A stretch of 64,000 nucleotides of DNA from Tetramitus jugosus (taxonomy: Eukaryota > Heterolobosea > Eutetramitea > Acrasida > Vahlkampfiidae). The notes under the pieces are model-generated. The model did not search any database and was not told the origin of the DNA. It saw only the letters and a list, made by a program, of their open reading frames with translations. Made by a program: the position numbers and the translations under genes. Within the stretch, counting starts at the first letter, position 1. Each line of letters begins with the position of its first letter. This document shows, piece by piece, positions 1-10,316 of the stretch. The stretch is from NCBI GenBank assembly GCA_937625935.1, contig OW569356.1:62001-126000 (forward strand), read 5' to 3'.

Positions 1-3000
1 ATCGACACCCAACAACAAATTGATCTACTGACATCCTTTCTATGTTTCGTTGGATAACCGAAGCGTAGCAGTCTTTGATAGCGTTTCTTTGTGAAGATTC
101 CATTAGTGCTAAACTTGCTAACAATCTCTCCACGAATACCTTATTTCCATAATTATTTTCAAATATCTTTACGGCCCACTTTTTTGCACTACTCTTATTC
201 TCCTTGCAGAGAGCTGAGAGGAGCAATGCTAGATGAGAGATTGCGAAAACTCCTTTTGTTGAATGATCGATCACAAGTTTCTCAACTAAAAGTTTGGGAT
301 CCAAATCCCTATTGTTTTTACATATAATCGACAATTCATTTTCTAAAGTTCGTTTCGCTTGTCTAATGTGTCTGATGACTATTTCGATGTTGACATCCTC
401 TAAACCAATGATTATCATTTGATCATTATCAAAGAGCGCAGAGATAAACAAAGCGGTTTCTCTGATGCAATTATTGAGTGTTCTTAGACTTGTTTCTCGG
501 TTAGACAACTTGGTTCTCAGAACTGCTTGGAACAATAAACTCTCTCTCTCAATGAAGTACAGTAAATCATCTTTTGTTTCAGAAATAGCTGCTAGTCTCC
601 GCTCTGTCTCTTGTATCATTTCTCTTAAGTCACCCAAGCTTGTTTTTGTGTTTTCGATTGGTTTCAAGGGTGAATCAGAAATCTCCCTTAGTGTCCCAAA
701 CTGATGCTCCCTCAACCAATTGAGTAGGGTGCTTAATCCTTTATGAGTTCGCTCTGCCTCTTGTAGTTCATTGTGTAGATTTTTAACTTGAACATCGAAG
801 TGTGAATTAAGGTCAATCGCATTGCAGAGCTCTACTACCTTTGGTAAATTTTTTCTCAACTGTAATAGCTCATCAATTAGTAGTAACTCACCATCCATTG
901 TTACATCTTCAATAAGTTCTGCATAGATACTCCTTATGTACTGCTCGAACGCATTGTTGTACTGTTGGGCTATCAGTGATTTGTCGTTGCTCTTAGTGTT
1001 CTTCCATGTCGAAATGAATGGGGCAATCCCTTTGTGAGTTCGTATATACACGTACGGTTCAGATCTTAAGTTCCTAATGTGCTTGGAACAGGCCATCAGC
1101 GCAGAATTGAACACGATGAGATGAACTGAACTTCTGCTCTGAACCTTTTCGAGAATACCCATGATATTCAGGAGATTATGCAGAGAGGATCCTCCAGTCA
1201 TTTGTGTTTCAAAATAAACACCCAAGAAATTATTGATCAATAGATAAAACAATCTCCCAAACTCTTTCTCTTCTCGCTTGATACTACAAATTTTGGTAAA
1301 CATTTGATTGAACCCATTTCGATGTTGCTTAAAGAATTCCCTCAAATGGTTGTTAATCTCTAATAGAATATTCTCGAATGGTTCAAACATCTTGGAATAT
1401 TCTGTGCAATGCAATGGAATGAACAAAAATGAGTCCGCGTAGTCTTTGCTTTTTGAGATCAGAGTTGTCAAAATGGATTTCATTCTGTCAAGTGAACCTA
1501 TTGAATCATTCACACACAAGAAGCCTTCAATGACACTCTTCAATTCATTTGATGTCAAATTGTTGTGTTGAATGAACTCTTGAACCAACAATACATTTCC
1601 TTCAGGCATTAATGGATATACAACCATAAACTGATCGACTCTCATCTTTCGAATGTTTTCCTTTAATGCAGAAACATAGCAATTGAGTATCGTTTTGCAC
1701 AACAAACTCTCAAACCCAGAAAACGTTGAGAAAACGCTCTCAACCAATGACTTCTTTGCATAATGCTGTTCGAACAACTTTTTTGATAGCTTCGCTATCA
1801 GGCTATATTTTCGACCACAAAGAGAAAGAGGAGCAATGCTTGATGAAAAGTTATCTTCTGTCAAGTGCTCAGCTGCAAGTCTCTCTGCGACATTCTCAAG
1901 ATTAACTTCAGATAAAATCTCTCTGAAAGCTAACAACTGATAAAATAAATCAGGAACTTGATCAGGAAGGACTTGCAGTTTAGGGAACATATTTGAAGCA
2001 AGTATATCAATATAAATCCTTGCAAAAGATGGAACCTCACTGAATACCAATCGATAGTCAACCCTCCTTCGTCCTAATTGAAAATTATACCACATCTCTT
2101 TGGCTTTCGTGTTGGTGTTGGTGGTTAGTGTTTCATGCGTCATGCATATAATTGTCACAATAAAGTCTGTTTCAGGTGTCAGCTTCGCTCTTAACTTTTG
2201 AAGCTGCTGAAAGACATCAGTGAATGGAATATCGGAAATCAATCGTGGATTGTGGCAAAGCCACTGCAAAAGCGTCAAAAAAGTACTATCGTACTCCTCT
2301 CTTCTATTTGAACAACCTAAATACACTTGAGCCTTCAACAAGAGGTAACAAATGAGTGGTCCTCTTCGCATATTTTCGATGTTTTGCCATAGCTCCAAAC
2401 AATACCGTCCAGCAGTGGATGATGGTTTTTTGGTTCCATCGAATAAGTAATCCAATCTCCCGTCCACACATTTGATACCCCTGTTAATTATGTGCAGATC
2501 CAAAGCTCTTCCTTGTTGGCATTGTTGCAAGTGCTCTATCATATCACTCCATTCATTCTCAGGCTCCAATATCGTACTGACCGTAGAAGTCAAACTCCGA
2601 AGTCCGCTTCCAATTACTGTCTTCACTTCGGAATTACCCCCACTGTTTTTTGGCTTTGTTGATAGACACAACTCGATGAGGTTTTGTAGAAGCTATATTC
2701 ATGTATGTTAGTGTTCTATTCACCACCTACACATGTCCATGGACGAAACGCTACATACCAGTTCTAATTCCCCATTATAACCAAAGTAAGCTTTCTTTGG
2801 ATCCCACAACACGATCAATTTGTGTTTCTTACACAACTTGGAAAACTCTTCAAAGTTGGCTCTCCTCGGTAAATGGTCAGAAACATAATTATTGGATTTG
2901 TCAAACTTTTTGACAACTCGAGCAAGAATTTTTCCACCTCCTAATTCTTTCACGGTCCAATTGTCATCCACTACTTTTTTGCTACCGTATCCATTGAATG

Positions 3001-3061
3001 ACAACCAGGTTCGGAAATGTTCGCTGTCCTCTTCGTCCGAGATATACTTTCGATAACTCAT
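1..3061 (-). CDS. Large unrecognised protein, 3' part beyond the left edge, two exons seen
   Basis: I reconstruct this gene from a frame that is open on the minus strand from 2692 to the window edge with no in-frame stop. A first exon at 3061-2759 starts with ATG. The 66-nt intron (2693-2758) has a GTATGT donor, a CTAAC branch-like box and an ATAG acceptor; it is phase 0 and keeps the frame. At least 998 residues are visible. I recognise no family. The protein is Leu-rich and probably helical, with no membrane segment. Two stretches, encoded near 1650-1840 and 2-180, resemble each other and end in NIRKMRVDQFMV and NIERMSVDQFVV, so it contains a degenerate repeat of about 60 residues. It is transcribed divergently from the gene at 3215. 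Confidence 0.75.
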
Positions 3062-3214
3062 TTTTCAGAATGTGTTTTTCTGAGGTTTCTGGTTGATGTG
3101 TCACGGAAAGCACTTTTCTGCAGGAGTCCCTTCATCTGTCACAGTCGTTGAATCGGAAAATAAAAAAGCGGGAAAGTTCGAACACATAAAAAAACGGAAC
3201 ACACAGAAAAAAAC

Positions 3215-3983
3215 ATGATTAGAGACGAAGAAGTCTATTCATCGATTGATGACTATGACACCAAAAGCTCATCACAAGGAATCAGTAGCAACAACAATAA
3301 TACAACAACTGAAGGACCAACAATGAAACAAATCACTGATGTTGACTATAGCTATGATGGTCAAGATGGAGCTACATCAACCATTTCACTTGAAGATGAA
3401 TACAAGATCTTGAACAAGATACCTGTAACCACTGCAATTCAATATCTCTATTATGCTTTCTTGGTTCTCACAGTGTTGAGTTCATTAAGCTTAATCGTAT
3501 GTGTGCCTATTTTTTTTTTGATGATCTTTCAAGGATCACAAAGAGCTCTCTAATTGTGTGAATCGTTTGTTTTTTGGGTGGGTCAAAATTCTCATTTTTA
3601 TGGTTGTTTTTTTTTCTGTGCGTGTGCTTTTTTGTGTGTCTTCTTCTTCTTTGTAGTCTGTGGGTCAAGCTCTGGTCAGTCTCATTTTTATTGGTTACGG
3701 CCAATTTTTGTCCAGTATCATGGGTGTCGCTGGTGTCGTGCTCTTTTTTAATTTTGGCGACACAGTTGCAAAGAGAAGACAAGCTCTGATTTTTGTCGCT
3801 TGTTTCACAGCTCAAATCGCTGTTGTTTCATTCGTGTTGTTCATTGTGTTGATTTATTGGTTGATTGCGGGATTGTATGGCGCTGGAGGACCATTTGCAC
3901 TCACATTGATTGTCATGTTCCAGTGCTGGTCTCAAATACTTGTGGGAGCGCTCATGTCATGGAGAATGTACGTTCACTTGTAA
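3215..3983 (+). CDS. Small multi-pass membrane protein, two exons
   Basis: Exon 1 is 3215-3496 and exon 2 is 3657-3983, giving 202 residues. The 160-nt intron starts GTATGT, ends in a pyrimidine tract plus TTGTAG, and is phase 0. Without splicing the first exon runs into a low-complexity tail, whereas splicing joins hydrophobic segments naturally. The first 75 or so residues are hydrophilic and rich in Ser, Asp and Asn. About four hydrophobic helices follow, one of them spanning the exon junction, and the C terminus is a short WRMYVHL tail. I recognise no family; it could be a small receptor- or tetraspan-like protein. An AATAAA lies about 65 bp after the stop. Confidence 0.75.
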
Positions 3984-4260
3984 CAAGCGCTATTGATCCT
4001 TGGATCACAACAACCATTATATCCTTATAATTATTATTATTATTATTGAATAAACTCTGATGTATATGATCCTACCGCTGTTTTCATCTCCCTTGAGCTT
4101 TTTGATTCTCTGATCTGAGAGAACTTCGCCTTGAGGGAAATGCAGAGAATGACCTGGGAACCATCTGGATCCCAGATAACAAAAGATTCTGCTGGTCGCG
4201 AGCTTCCCAAAAAATTCCTCTTCACAACAAACCAACAATCAAAAAAGAAGAAATGAAGCA

Positions 4261-6525
4261 ATGAACAATCAACAGCAATCACCCCGAAGTCGAGATGAAC
4301 AACCACTCAAAAAGAAGAAGACCAAACAACGAACAACCAGTAGTAGAACTTCACTTGATATTCTTCGCCACTTTGATGATGATTGTCACTTTTATGACCA
4401 TATTCCAACTCTACGACATGAGCAAGAGAGTGATACTCGTTATGACATGATGACAACAATGAAATCAACACCCAGAATTCTTGTTGATCCTCATCATCAT
4501 CATGACAATAGTAGTAGTAGTAGTAGTAGTGATAGTAGTAGGAGTCAAAGTGACTCTACAATAGGTATCATCACAACGGCAGCACAAGTAGGAGTAGTAG
4601 AAGATTCTGTTGCTGCGTCCATGAGACGAAGGACACCTCTATTGACCATTCATGAAGAATCAACGAGTATCATTGTGGATGATGACCATCACAACAACAA
4701 CAATGGCAATTTATTGGAAAATCATAATCACATGAAACAACGAAGCTCGTTGAACAAGGATCATCGAAAATTGTTTGTCAAGTGGAAACGATTGCCCAGT
4801 GAGAGAACATTGAAATTGAAGCGAAAGATTGTGGAAACTGCGCATCACAAGTCAAATTCTGGTCGGTTGTTAACTGTGAATTCGTTGCGAAATTTGAGAG
4901 AGTTGAACGAAGAAAGTTTGATTGAGGAGAATGATGGTGAGAGTGTCCAAGTGTTGGATGATGCTTCGGTGATTAATAGTACGAATGATAATCACAATGA
5001 ATTGAAACAGGGAGGAGAGGAAGCAAGTTGTGAGGAGATGGATGATGTGGACACGTGTACGAGTGATACAACGAGTCATAGACCACTTGCGAAACGGCCA
5101 AAACCTGTCAAGAATGACTATTTGAAAGCGCTGCAAACAATGATGCATGGCTATCCGAGTGTGGATGATTTTAGGAATATAGAGAATCATCAACAAACGT
5201 TGGCAGAGGACGAAAATATAGTATTGTTTGATTCGTTTGATGATTTGAATCGAGTCAAGTGTACAGTGATTGATCTCGCGTATGCTCTGATTTGTTATGG
5301 TATAGCGTCACATCGATTAGAGTACTATGCTCAAATGATTGGATTGAACTATGGCTTAGTGTGTGACACGTGGGCGAATCCTACTGGCTTATTCATTACG
5401 TTTGAGGAGGCATATGTGAAGGAAATCGATCCAGCAGGTAAAGTAGTGACAAAACTCATTCCAAAATCCAATCACTTTGTGAAGGTGAAATCTAGTGGAT
5501 TAAACTTGGTAAAATTGAACTTGTTGGAACAATTGGCCGAGAATATCATGGAAGGCGATTTGACAATTCGAGAGGCAAGAAAAGGTGTTAGAGATATCAT
5601 CGACGCTGCACCAGTTCACGATCATTTTATGTTGTTGATTCTTGCTCGCTTCTTCTCTTCAATGATGATGTCCATCATGTTCAATGCCAATGCAGCAGAA
5701 GTGTTGGCAGCGAGTGTAGCAGGGTTGGTTTCTGGTCTCCTTGCAGTGGTTGCTCGGAACTATGACAACTATGGCCAGGTAAATGTGATTTGTACGGGTA
5801 TAGTCTCAGGAGCGATTGCTATCGGGTTTAAACTCTTGCTACACAAGTATTACCACGTGTCAGACTTTATTGTTTCAATAGCTGGTGTTGCTCCATTGTT
5901 ACCGGGATTTGGTATTACGGTTTCAGTTATGGAATTGAGCGCTGGTCAAATTGTCTCCGGTTCATGTCGGCTAATATCTGCATTTCTCACAGCTCTTCAA
6001 GTAGCATTCGGTGTGTTAGTTCCTCACAAGTTTGGATCACTGATACCATTGTATCTACAGATGATTGATCGAGATCATTCACCGAATCCAATCTGGGTCA
6101 AGGCCATTCTTTTACCTATCAATATTGTGGCCCTTGTCATCTCCTTGAGAGCACCTATCGAGCCAGTATCACTCATTTTCACCGTAGTGACATGCTACTG
6201 TAGCTTTTTCATGACGTCGATACTGAACACTTACACTGGATCGAAAACAGTGTCCACTTTTCTAACAAGTGTCACCGTAGGACTCATATCTAACATATTT
6301 GGTTGCATCTCAAGAAAGCACAGTGGAATTATCGTGTGTACTGTAGGAATTGTGTTTCTACTTCCAGGATCTCTCAGTTTTCGGTCGATTCAAGCCTTCT
6401 TGAACGATGATGCCTCAGGGGCGGTGAAGTTCATAGCTGATGTTGCCAATGTGTCAATTGCTCTGACTGTGGGACTTTTAGCCAGTAATTTTATCATTCC
6501 TAGCATGAAAAAACTTCGATGGTAG
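4261..6525 (+). CDS. ThrE/PRM10-like (DUF1212) membrane transporter
   Basis: 754 residues. The first 320 or so are hydrophilic with Ser, His and Asp runs (an AGT-codon microsatellite near 4509). Around residue 330 a ThrE-type domain begins with a segment like IDLAYALICYGIASHRLEYY, followed by NPTGLFITF, the hallmark of the soluble N-terminal part of DUF1212 proteins. From about residue 455 there are roughly ten hydrophobic helices ending in LPGSLSFRSIQAFL, typical of the ThrE_2 half. Bacterial relatives export threonine and serine; fungal relatives include Prm10. The substrate here is unknown. A paralogue with the same architecture lies at 61026-63473 on the other strand. Confidence 0.88.
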   Translation: MNNQQQSPRSRDEQPLKKKKTKQRTTSSRTSLDILRHFDDDCHFYDHIPTLRHEQESDTRYDMMTTMKSTPRILVDPHHHHDNSSSSSSSDSSRSQSDSTIGIITTAAQVGVVEDSVAASMRRRTPLLTIHEESTSIIVDDDHHNNNNGNLLENHNHMKQRSSLNKDHRKLFVKWKRLPSERTLKLKRKIVETAHHKSNSGRLLTVNSLRNLRELNEESLIEENDGESVQVLDDASVINSTNDNHNELKQGGEEASCEEMDDVDTCTSDTTSHRPLAKRPKPVKNDYLKALQTMMHGYPSVDDFRNIENHQQTLAEDENIVLFDSFDDLNRVKCTVIDLAYALICYGIASHRLEYYAQMIGLNYGLVCDTWANPTGLFITFEEAYVKEIDPAGKVVTKLIPKSNHFVKVKSSGLNLVKLNLLEQLAENIMEGDLTIREARKGVRDIIDAAPVHDHFMLLILARFFSSMMMSIMFNANAAEVLAASVAGLVSGLLAVVARNYDNYGQVNVICTGIVSGAIAIGFKLLLHKYYHVSDFIVSIAGVAPLLPGFGITVSVMELSAGQIVSGSCRLISAFLTALQVAFGVLVPHKFGSLIPLYLQMIDRDHSPNPIWVKAILLPINIVALVISLRAPIEPVSLIFTVVTCYCSFFMTSILNTYTGSKTVSTFLTSVTVGLISNIFGCISRKHSGIIVCTVGIVFLLPGSLSFRSIQAFLNDDASGAVKFIADVANVSIALTVGLLASNFIIPSMKKLRW

Positions 6526-6724
6526 AATGTTTGTCATTTCGAGCATGTCAGTCAGTTTTCCGTAAATTACTCTTCTGCGGATCCAGGAACTGGCTTTTCT
6601 GAACACTGCTCCTCGAAAACGTTGAACTTTTGCATGCCATGAAAATTCTTGGGACTGGATTAATCTCACCAGATCCAGAAGCATAAAAAACCAAAACTAA
6701 GAACTAGCAGGACAACCAAGTTTA

Positions 6725-7852
6725 ATGTCAAATCTTCAAGTCACTACCAAGCTAGACAAAGTGATCTTTACTGATCCAAAGAGACAGTTGCACAATTTTC
6801 TGTCAGTGTCCTTCCATAGAACTCTGCGCTTGCCAGATGATGGAAAAGTATACCCACTTCCACCTTCATTGGGTCAATTTCCAGTGCGCAAGGTAGATGA
6901 CTACTTGGACACGGTTCCAGAGTCGTGGAAACAACACGGTGGCGTTTTTATTCCCATGTATCAACGAGAGGCCATGTGGATCTCTTTTGACCTCAAACAC
7001 AATGTGTTTCCAAAGGCCATTAAGGTTGCTGTCGGAAAGGTAAATGTTATTACGGGAGAAGAATGGACAGAAGAGTTGCAGGGCAAGGGACAGAACAAGG
7101 GTCAAAACTATTGTGTTGCACCTGTTCAACGCTGGCTCGATGGTATAAATAATGGCGAGGGAACCATTAGGCAGTTTGTTGCGATGCCACTTGGTCAAGG
7201 ATATTCTGTGGAGGCACAAGTCACGGGGAAGGAAGAGTTTGGAGGTCTACAATTGAAGGTGTTTGATTCCGTAGAGGAAAAGAGAATTGAACGATTTGGA
7301 ACAAAATTGCGTCCAGAATCTAATTCTTATCGCGGTCGTGGTGGTGGTAGAGGTGGAGGAAGAGGTGGTAGTCGTGGTGGATCTCATATGGATGGAAGAA
7401 AAAGGAAGAGATCTTCTGTTGTTGATGCTAGTACGGAAGAGACAGAAATGGGATTGAGTGCTGGAGGCAAAATGAAGCAAAAGATTATTGAAGATCCATA
7501 TGGTTTGTCGTTCTGGGATGAGAATACTTCTGCGCGAGTGTTCGTCCATATTGTCAACAGTGAAATGTACAAGAAGATTACGGGTAGTGCCGCTCCACCC
7601 ACTCCCATCACTGCTCAGTCGTACACTGACCATGGTTACGCTTGGTTTGATCAATATGAAGAAGGAACTCCCTCTGTTTCTGAGAGTGCTATTCTCTCTG
7701 AAGTGAAGAGTGTGAAACAAATGGATCAGGAGAAGTTTACGGAGGAACAGCAAGATGACACTTCTGTACAGATAACAAAGGAACAAGTGATTTCTCTTCC
7801 TCCACCGAAAGGTATCCCTAAGAATTCGGTTCGTGATGGTGAATGGAACTGA
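6725..7852 (+). CDS. Conserved protein of unknown function with an RGG-rich insert
   Basis: 375 residues, with the ATG preceded by an A-rich leader. The first 185 residues form a compact globular region with segments such as GGVFIPMYQREAMWISF, APVQRWLDGIN and RQFVAMPLGQGYSVEAQVTG. I recall this pattern from a conserved family of bacterial and fungal proteins without an assigned function, and I cannot give a name. Near residues 200-220 is a run of RGG/RGGG repeats, typical of RNA-binding or methylated low-complexity regions, followed by a basic RKRKR stretch that could act in nuclear import. After the insert a short DPYGLSFWD segment resumes the globular region. No membrane segment is visible. 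Confidence 0.72.
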   Translation: MSNLQVTTKLDKVIFTDPKRQLHNFLSVSFHRTLRLPDDGKVYPLPPSLGQFPVRKVDDYLDTVPESWKQHGGVFIPMYQREAMWISFDLKHNVFPKAIKVAVGKVNVITGEEWTEELQGKGQNKGQNYCVAPVQRWLDGINNGEGTIRQFVAMPLGQGYSVEAQVTGKEEFGGLQLKVFDSVEEKRIERFGTKLRPESNSYRGRGGGRGGGRGGSRGGSHMDGRKRKRSSVVDASTEETEMGLSAGGKMKQKIIEDPYGLSFWDENTSARVFVHIVNSEMYKKITGSAAPPTPITAQSYTDHGYAWFDQYEEGTPSVSESAILSEVKSVKQMDQEKFTEEQQDDTSVQITKEQVISLPPPKGIPKNSVRDGEWN

Positions 7853-8032
7853 AATTCAGTTATGAATAGTAAGCTATCGTTAGTAAAACATGGTATAAAT
7901 TGACATCGATTTTTATGCCTCGCTCGTTGAACAACAATTCTTGAAATTGAAGAGAACATCCCATTTTTTCCGAAGTTAAGGTTTTCTTCGCTTGTGGAAA
8001 CAAACCAACACGAACACAGGACATTGGCACAT

Positions 8033-10087
8033 ATGGACAGAGTTTGGGATTGCATTACCTGTGCTGTTTGTTGGCCAGCAATCGTGTACGTCTCGTGTAG
8101 AATGCTCCACAGTCGAAGCAAGCGAAGAACCAGAAGAAGAAGTGGACGTCTCGACAGTACTCTTCAGGCACAGTGTCACAATGTGGATCGAGGTCAATAT
8201 TGGTTGCTACCTTCTCTGAAACAAGCTGCAATTCAAGGTAATTTATTGGATGAGGACGAGAGCAAGTGTAGACAGCGATTCGCACAGGATATGGATCGAT
8301 TTTGGCGCGAGATGGTGTTGGGACAAGATGGATCGTTAATCATGATGGAGCAGCTGGACTCATTGACGATCCAATATTGGGTACCTAGGGATGATGGTGA
8401 TGATAGTGATGAGAGAAATAAGAGGAGACAAGAAAAGCATCGCTTGTGGTGTCACTTGTCCATCTTTCGTTCCAATGTATCCAACGAAATAGCATCTCGG
8501 ATCGAATCTGTAGTGGACAAGGTGGACAAAGATAATCACACGCCTAATTCCGAGTTTTTATTATGTATGAATGATGTCCCATGCTCTGAAGTTGTGTTGG
8601 ATGTCATTGTACGAACCATGTACACTGGACAAGTTCGCGCTGACTATTTCGGTGACTTGTATTTTGATGTTTCAATGCTTCGGGACCCAACGCTAGTGAG
8701 TCAAACTGAACTATCAAAAGAGGAGGATCATAGACTAGATGTGTGGATACGTACTATGTGCGAATTGTTTGCTGTTGCTCAACATTTGCAGATGCACAAT
8801 GATAGTATTAAATCATTCCTCTATCTCCAATTGGACGAATTGACTCGTCATGGATTCTCTCACAACCTTTTTACTCGGACCACGATATTAGGATCGACGC
8901 TTCTGGATACCTTTTTGTCGCACGTATCTGCATCATCACAATCCCAAAGATTCAGATCACTTACTCTGGCTCAGCCCGAGTGGAATATATATGAACAAAG
9001 GAAAAGTCATGGTGATATAATATTGAGACTCGATACAGATGATTATACGGAGTCTACCAAACAGTCAGTCGTCTTACACAAGTCTGTGTTGATGGCCCGG
9101 AGTGAATATTTCAGGAATATGTTTTTGTCACGGATGAGCGAGTCGAACATGCCGCAAGTGAAACTTCCACTATGTCAGAGCTACTTTGTGTTGAAGTCGT
9201 ATGTATTTTATTTGTATCATGGATACTTGTGTAGTGAGGATCTTGGAGAGATTGGCGTTGAACTGATTGGCATAGCCAAATTTATGAACGATGTTCATTT
9301 GATGTCCTTGTGTGAGGAGGCAATTGCCGAAAGAGTTGATGTAACCACTATCATCGAGTTGTATAGTATTGCAAAGGATATGTCACTCAGTGGACTAGTA
9401 TCAAGATGTGAAAAGATGTTGGTATACTTGCGGGAAACAGGAGAAATGAAAAATATCCCTGCCTTTGACATGAATGAAATTACAAAGCAGTATCAGCTTT
9501 CGTATCAGTTTCAACGTGCTGAGTGTCTGGAGGGGATTTGCAACTCATTATATCTACAATGCGTGTTCATTGTTGACGAGTGCCAGGACTTTGACTTTTG
9601 GAGAGTTGTACATTCATTCTTGATTCGAAACGGTGCGATTGGGAAACAGTTCGATGAAAAGCATCTCTCAAATGCCAATCATTTCATTCAGTTTAAAGAC
9701 TCAAGCAATTGTTGTCCTGCCAAAGTGAAGTTTGATGCTATACCGACCTCCGATCTCGCTGTAGAGCAAAGGTTGAGTGCGCTCAAGCCGAATCATTTGT
9801 TTTTTGTTACCTCAGCTCGTAATGTCACAGAAGCGACAGTGAAGCGTGCAACAGAATTGTATGACATGATACCTCCTAGAAACTTCAATGGTTGTGATCA
9901 CTTCTTTACACTGGTGATAGGTGATAGCCATATCACCCAAGTTGTTGATACCACCAAAGTTCGTTCCACCCTACCCTCTCGTCTGGTCAATTTCTGCGAA
10001 CTTGGACCACTGGAGGACTCTTCTGAAATTATTGATCACATGTTCTTCTCAGCTTTCCAAAGGCCTCCACTACAAGTTATCCAATAG
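8033..10087 (+). CDS. BTB/POZ-domain protein, start uncertain
   Basis: The frame is open further upstream, but only from a GTG; the first in-frame ATG is 8033 (684 residues) and the next plausible one is 8102. The N-terminal residues are basic and look unlike protein-coding sequence of the neighbours, so an unseen upstream exon or the later start is possible. A degenerate BTB-like stretch lies at about residues 130-220. A clearer BTB domain starts near residue 326: GDIILRL, VVLHKSVLMARSEYFRNMF, then YVFYLYHGYL, followed by BACK-like helices (AIAERVDVTTIIELYSIA). Such proteins usually serve as Cullin-3 substrate adaptors or scaffolds. The partner is unknown. Confidence 0.78.
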   Translation: MDRVWDCITCAVCWPAIVYVSCRMLHSRSKRRTRRRSGRLDSTLQAQCHNVDRGQYWLLPSLKQAAIQGNLLDEDESKCRQRFAQDMDRFWREMVLGQDGSLIMMEQLDSLTIQYWVPRDDGDDSDERNKRRQEKHRLWCHLSIFRSNVSNEIASRIESVVDKVDKDNHTPNSEFLLCMNDVPCSEVVLDVIVRTMYTGQVRADYFGDLYFDVSMLRDPTLVSQTELSKEEDHRLDVWIRTMCELFAVAQHLQMHNDSIKSFLYLQLDELTRHGFSHNLFTRTTILGSTLLDTFLSHVSASSQSQRFRSLTLAQPEWNIYEQRKSHGDIILRLDTDDYTESTKQSVVLHKSVLMARSEYFRNMFLSRMSESNMPQVKLPLCQSYFVLKSYVFYLYHGYLCSEDLGEIGVELIGIAKFMNDVHLMSLCEEAIAERVDVTTIIELYSIAKDMSLSGLVSRCEKMLVYLRETGEMKNIPAFDMNEITKQYQLSYQFQRAECLEGICNSLYLQCVFIVDECQDFDFWRVVHSFLIRNGAIGKQFDEKHLSNANHFIQFKDSSNCCPAKVKFDAIPTSDLAVEQRLSALKPNHLFFVTSARNVTEATVKRATELYDMIPPRNFNGCDHFFTLVIGDSHITQVVDTTKVRSTLPSRLVNFCELGPLEDSSEIIDHMFFSAFQRPPLQVIQ

Positions 10088-10316
10088 GGGGAGTGTTCTA
10101 TTGTTTGGCCAGAAGATCGGAGTGGTAAATAGAAGACCTACCCACTAGATCCAAAGAATGAAGGAATGATGAGACGGGGTTTCGTCAGTTTTCCTTGTAT
10201 TCGTCGTAACTTCGGAGTTTTTTGCTGTGTGAAATTCAGTGTTGGAACTTGCCAATTTTCCGATAACATTTTTCAAGGAGAACAAAAAACAAAAGAAACA
10301 AAACACAAAAACAAAA

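Noticed and set aside
2693-2730. Alternative donor GTAGGT for the intron of the left-edge gene
   Set aside because: It gives a 38-nt intron that breaks the frame; GTATGT at 2758 gives 66 nt and keeps it.
7247-7786. Minus-strand frame of 179 codons inside the RGG-protein gene
   Set aside because: Antisense shadow of a well-supported coding frame; composition is not protein-like.
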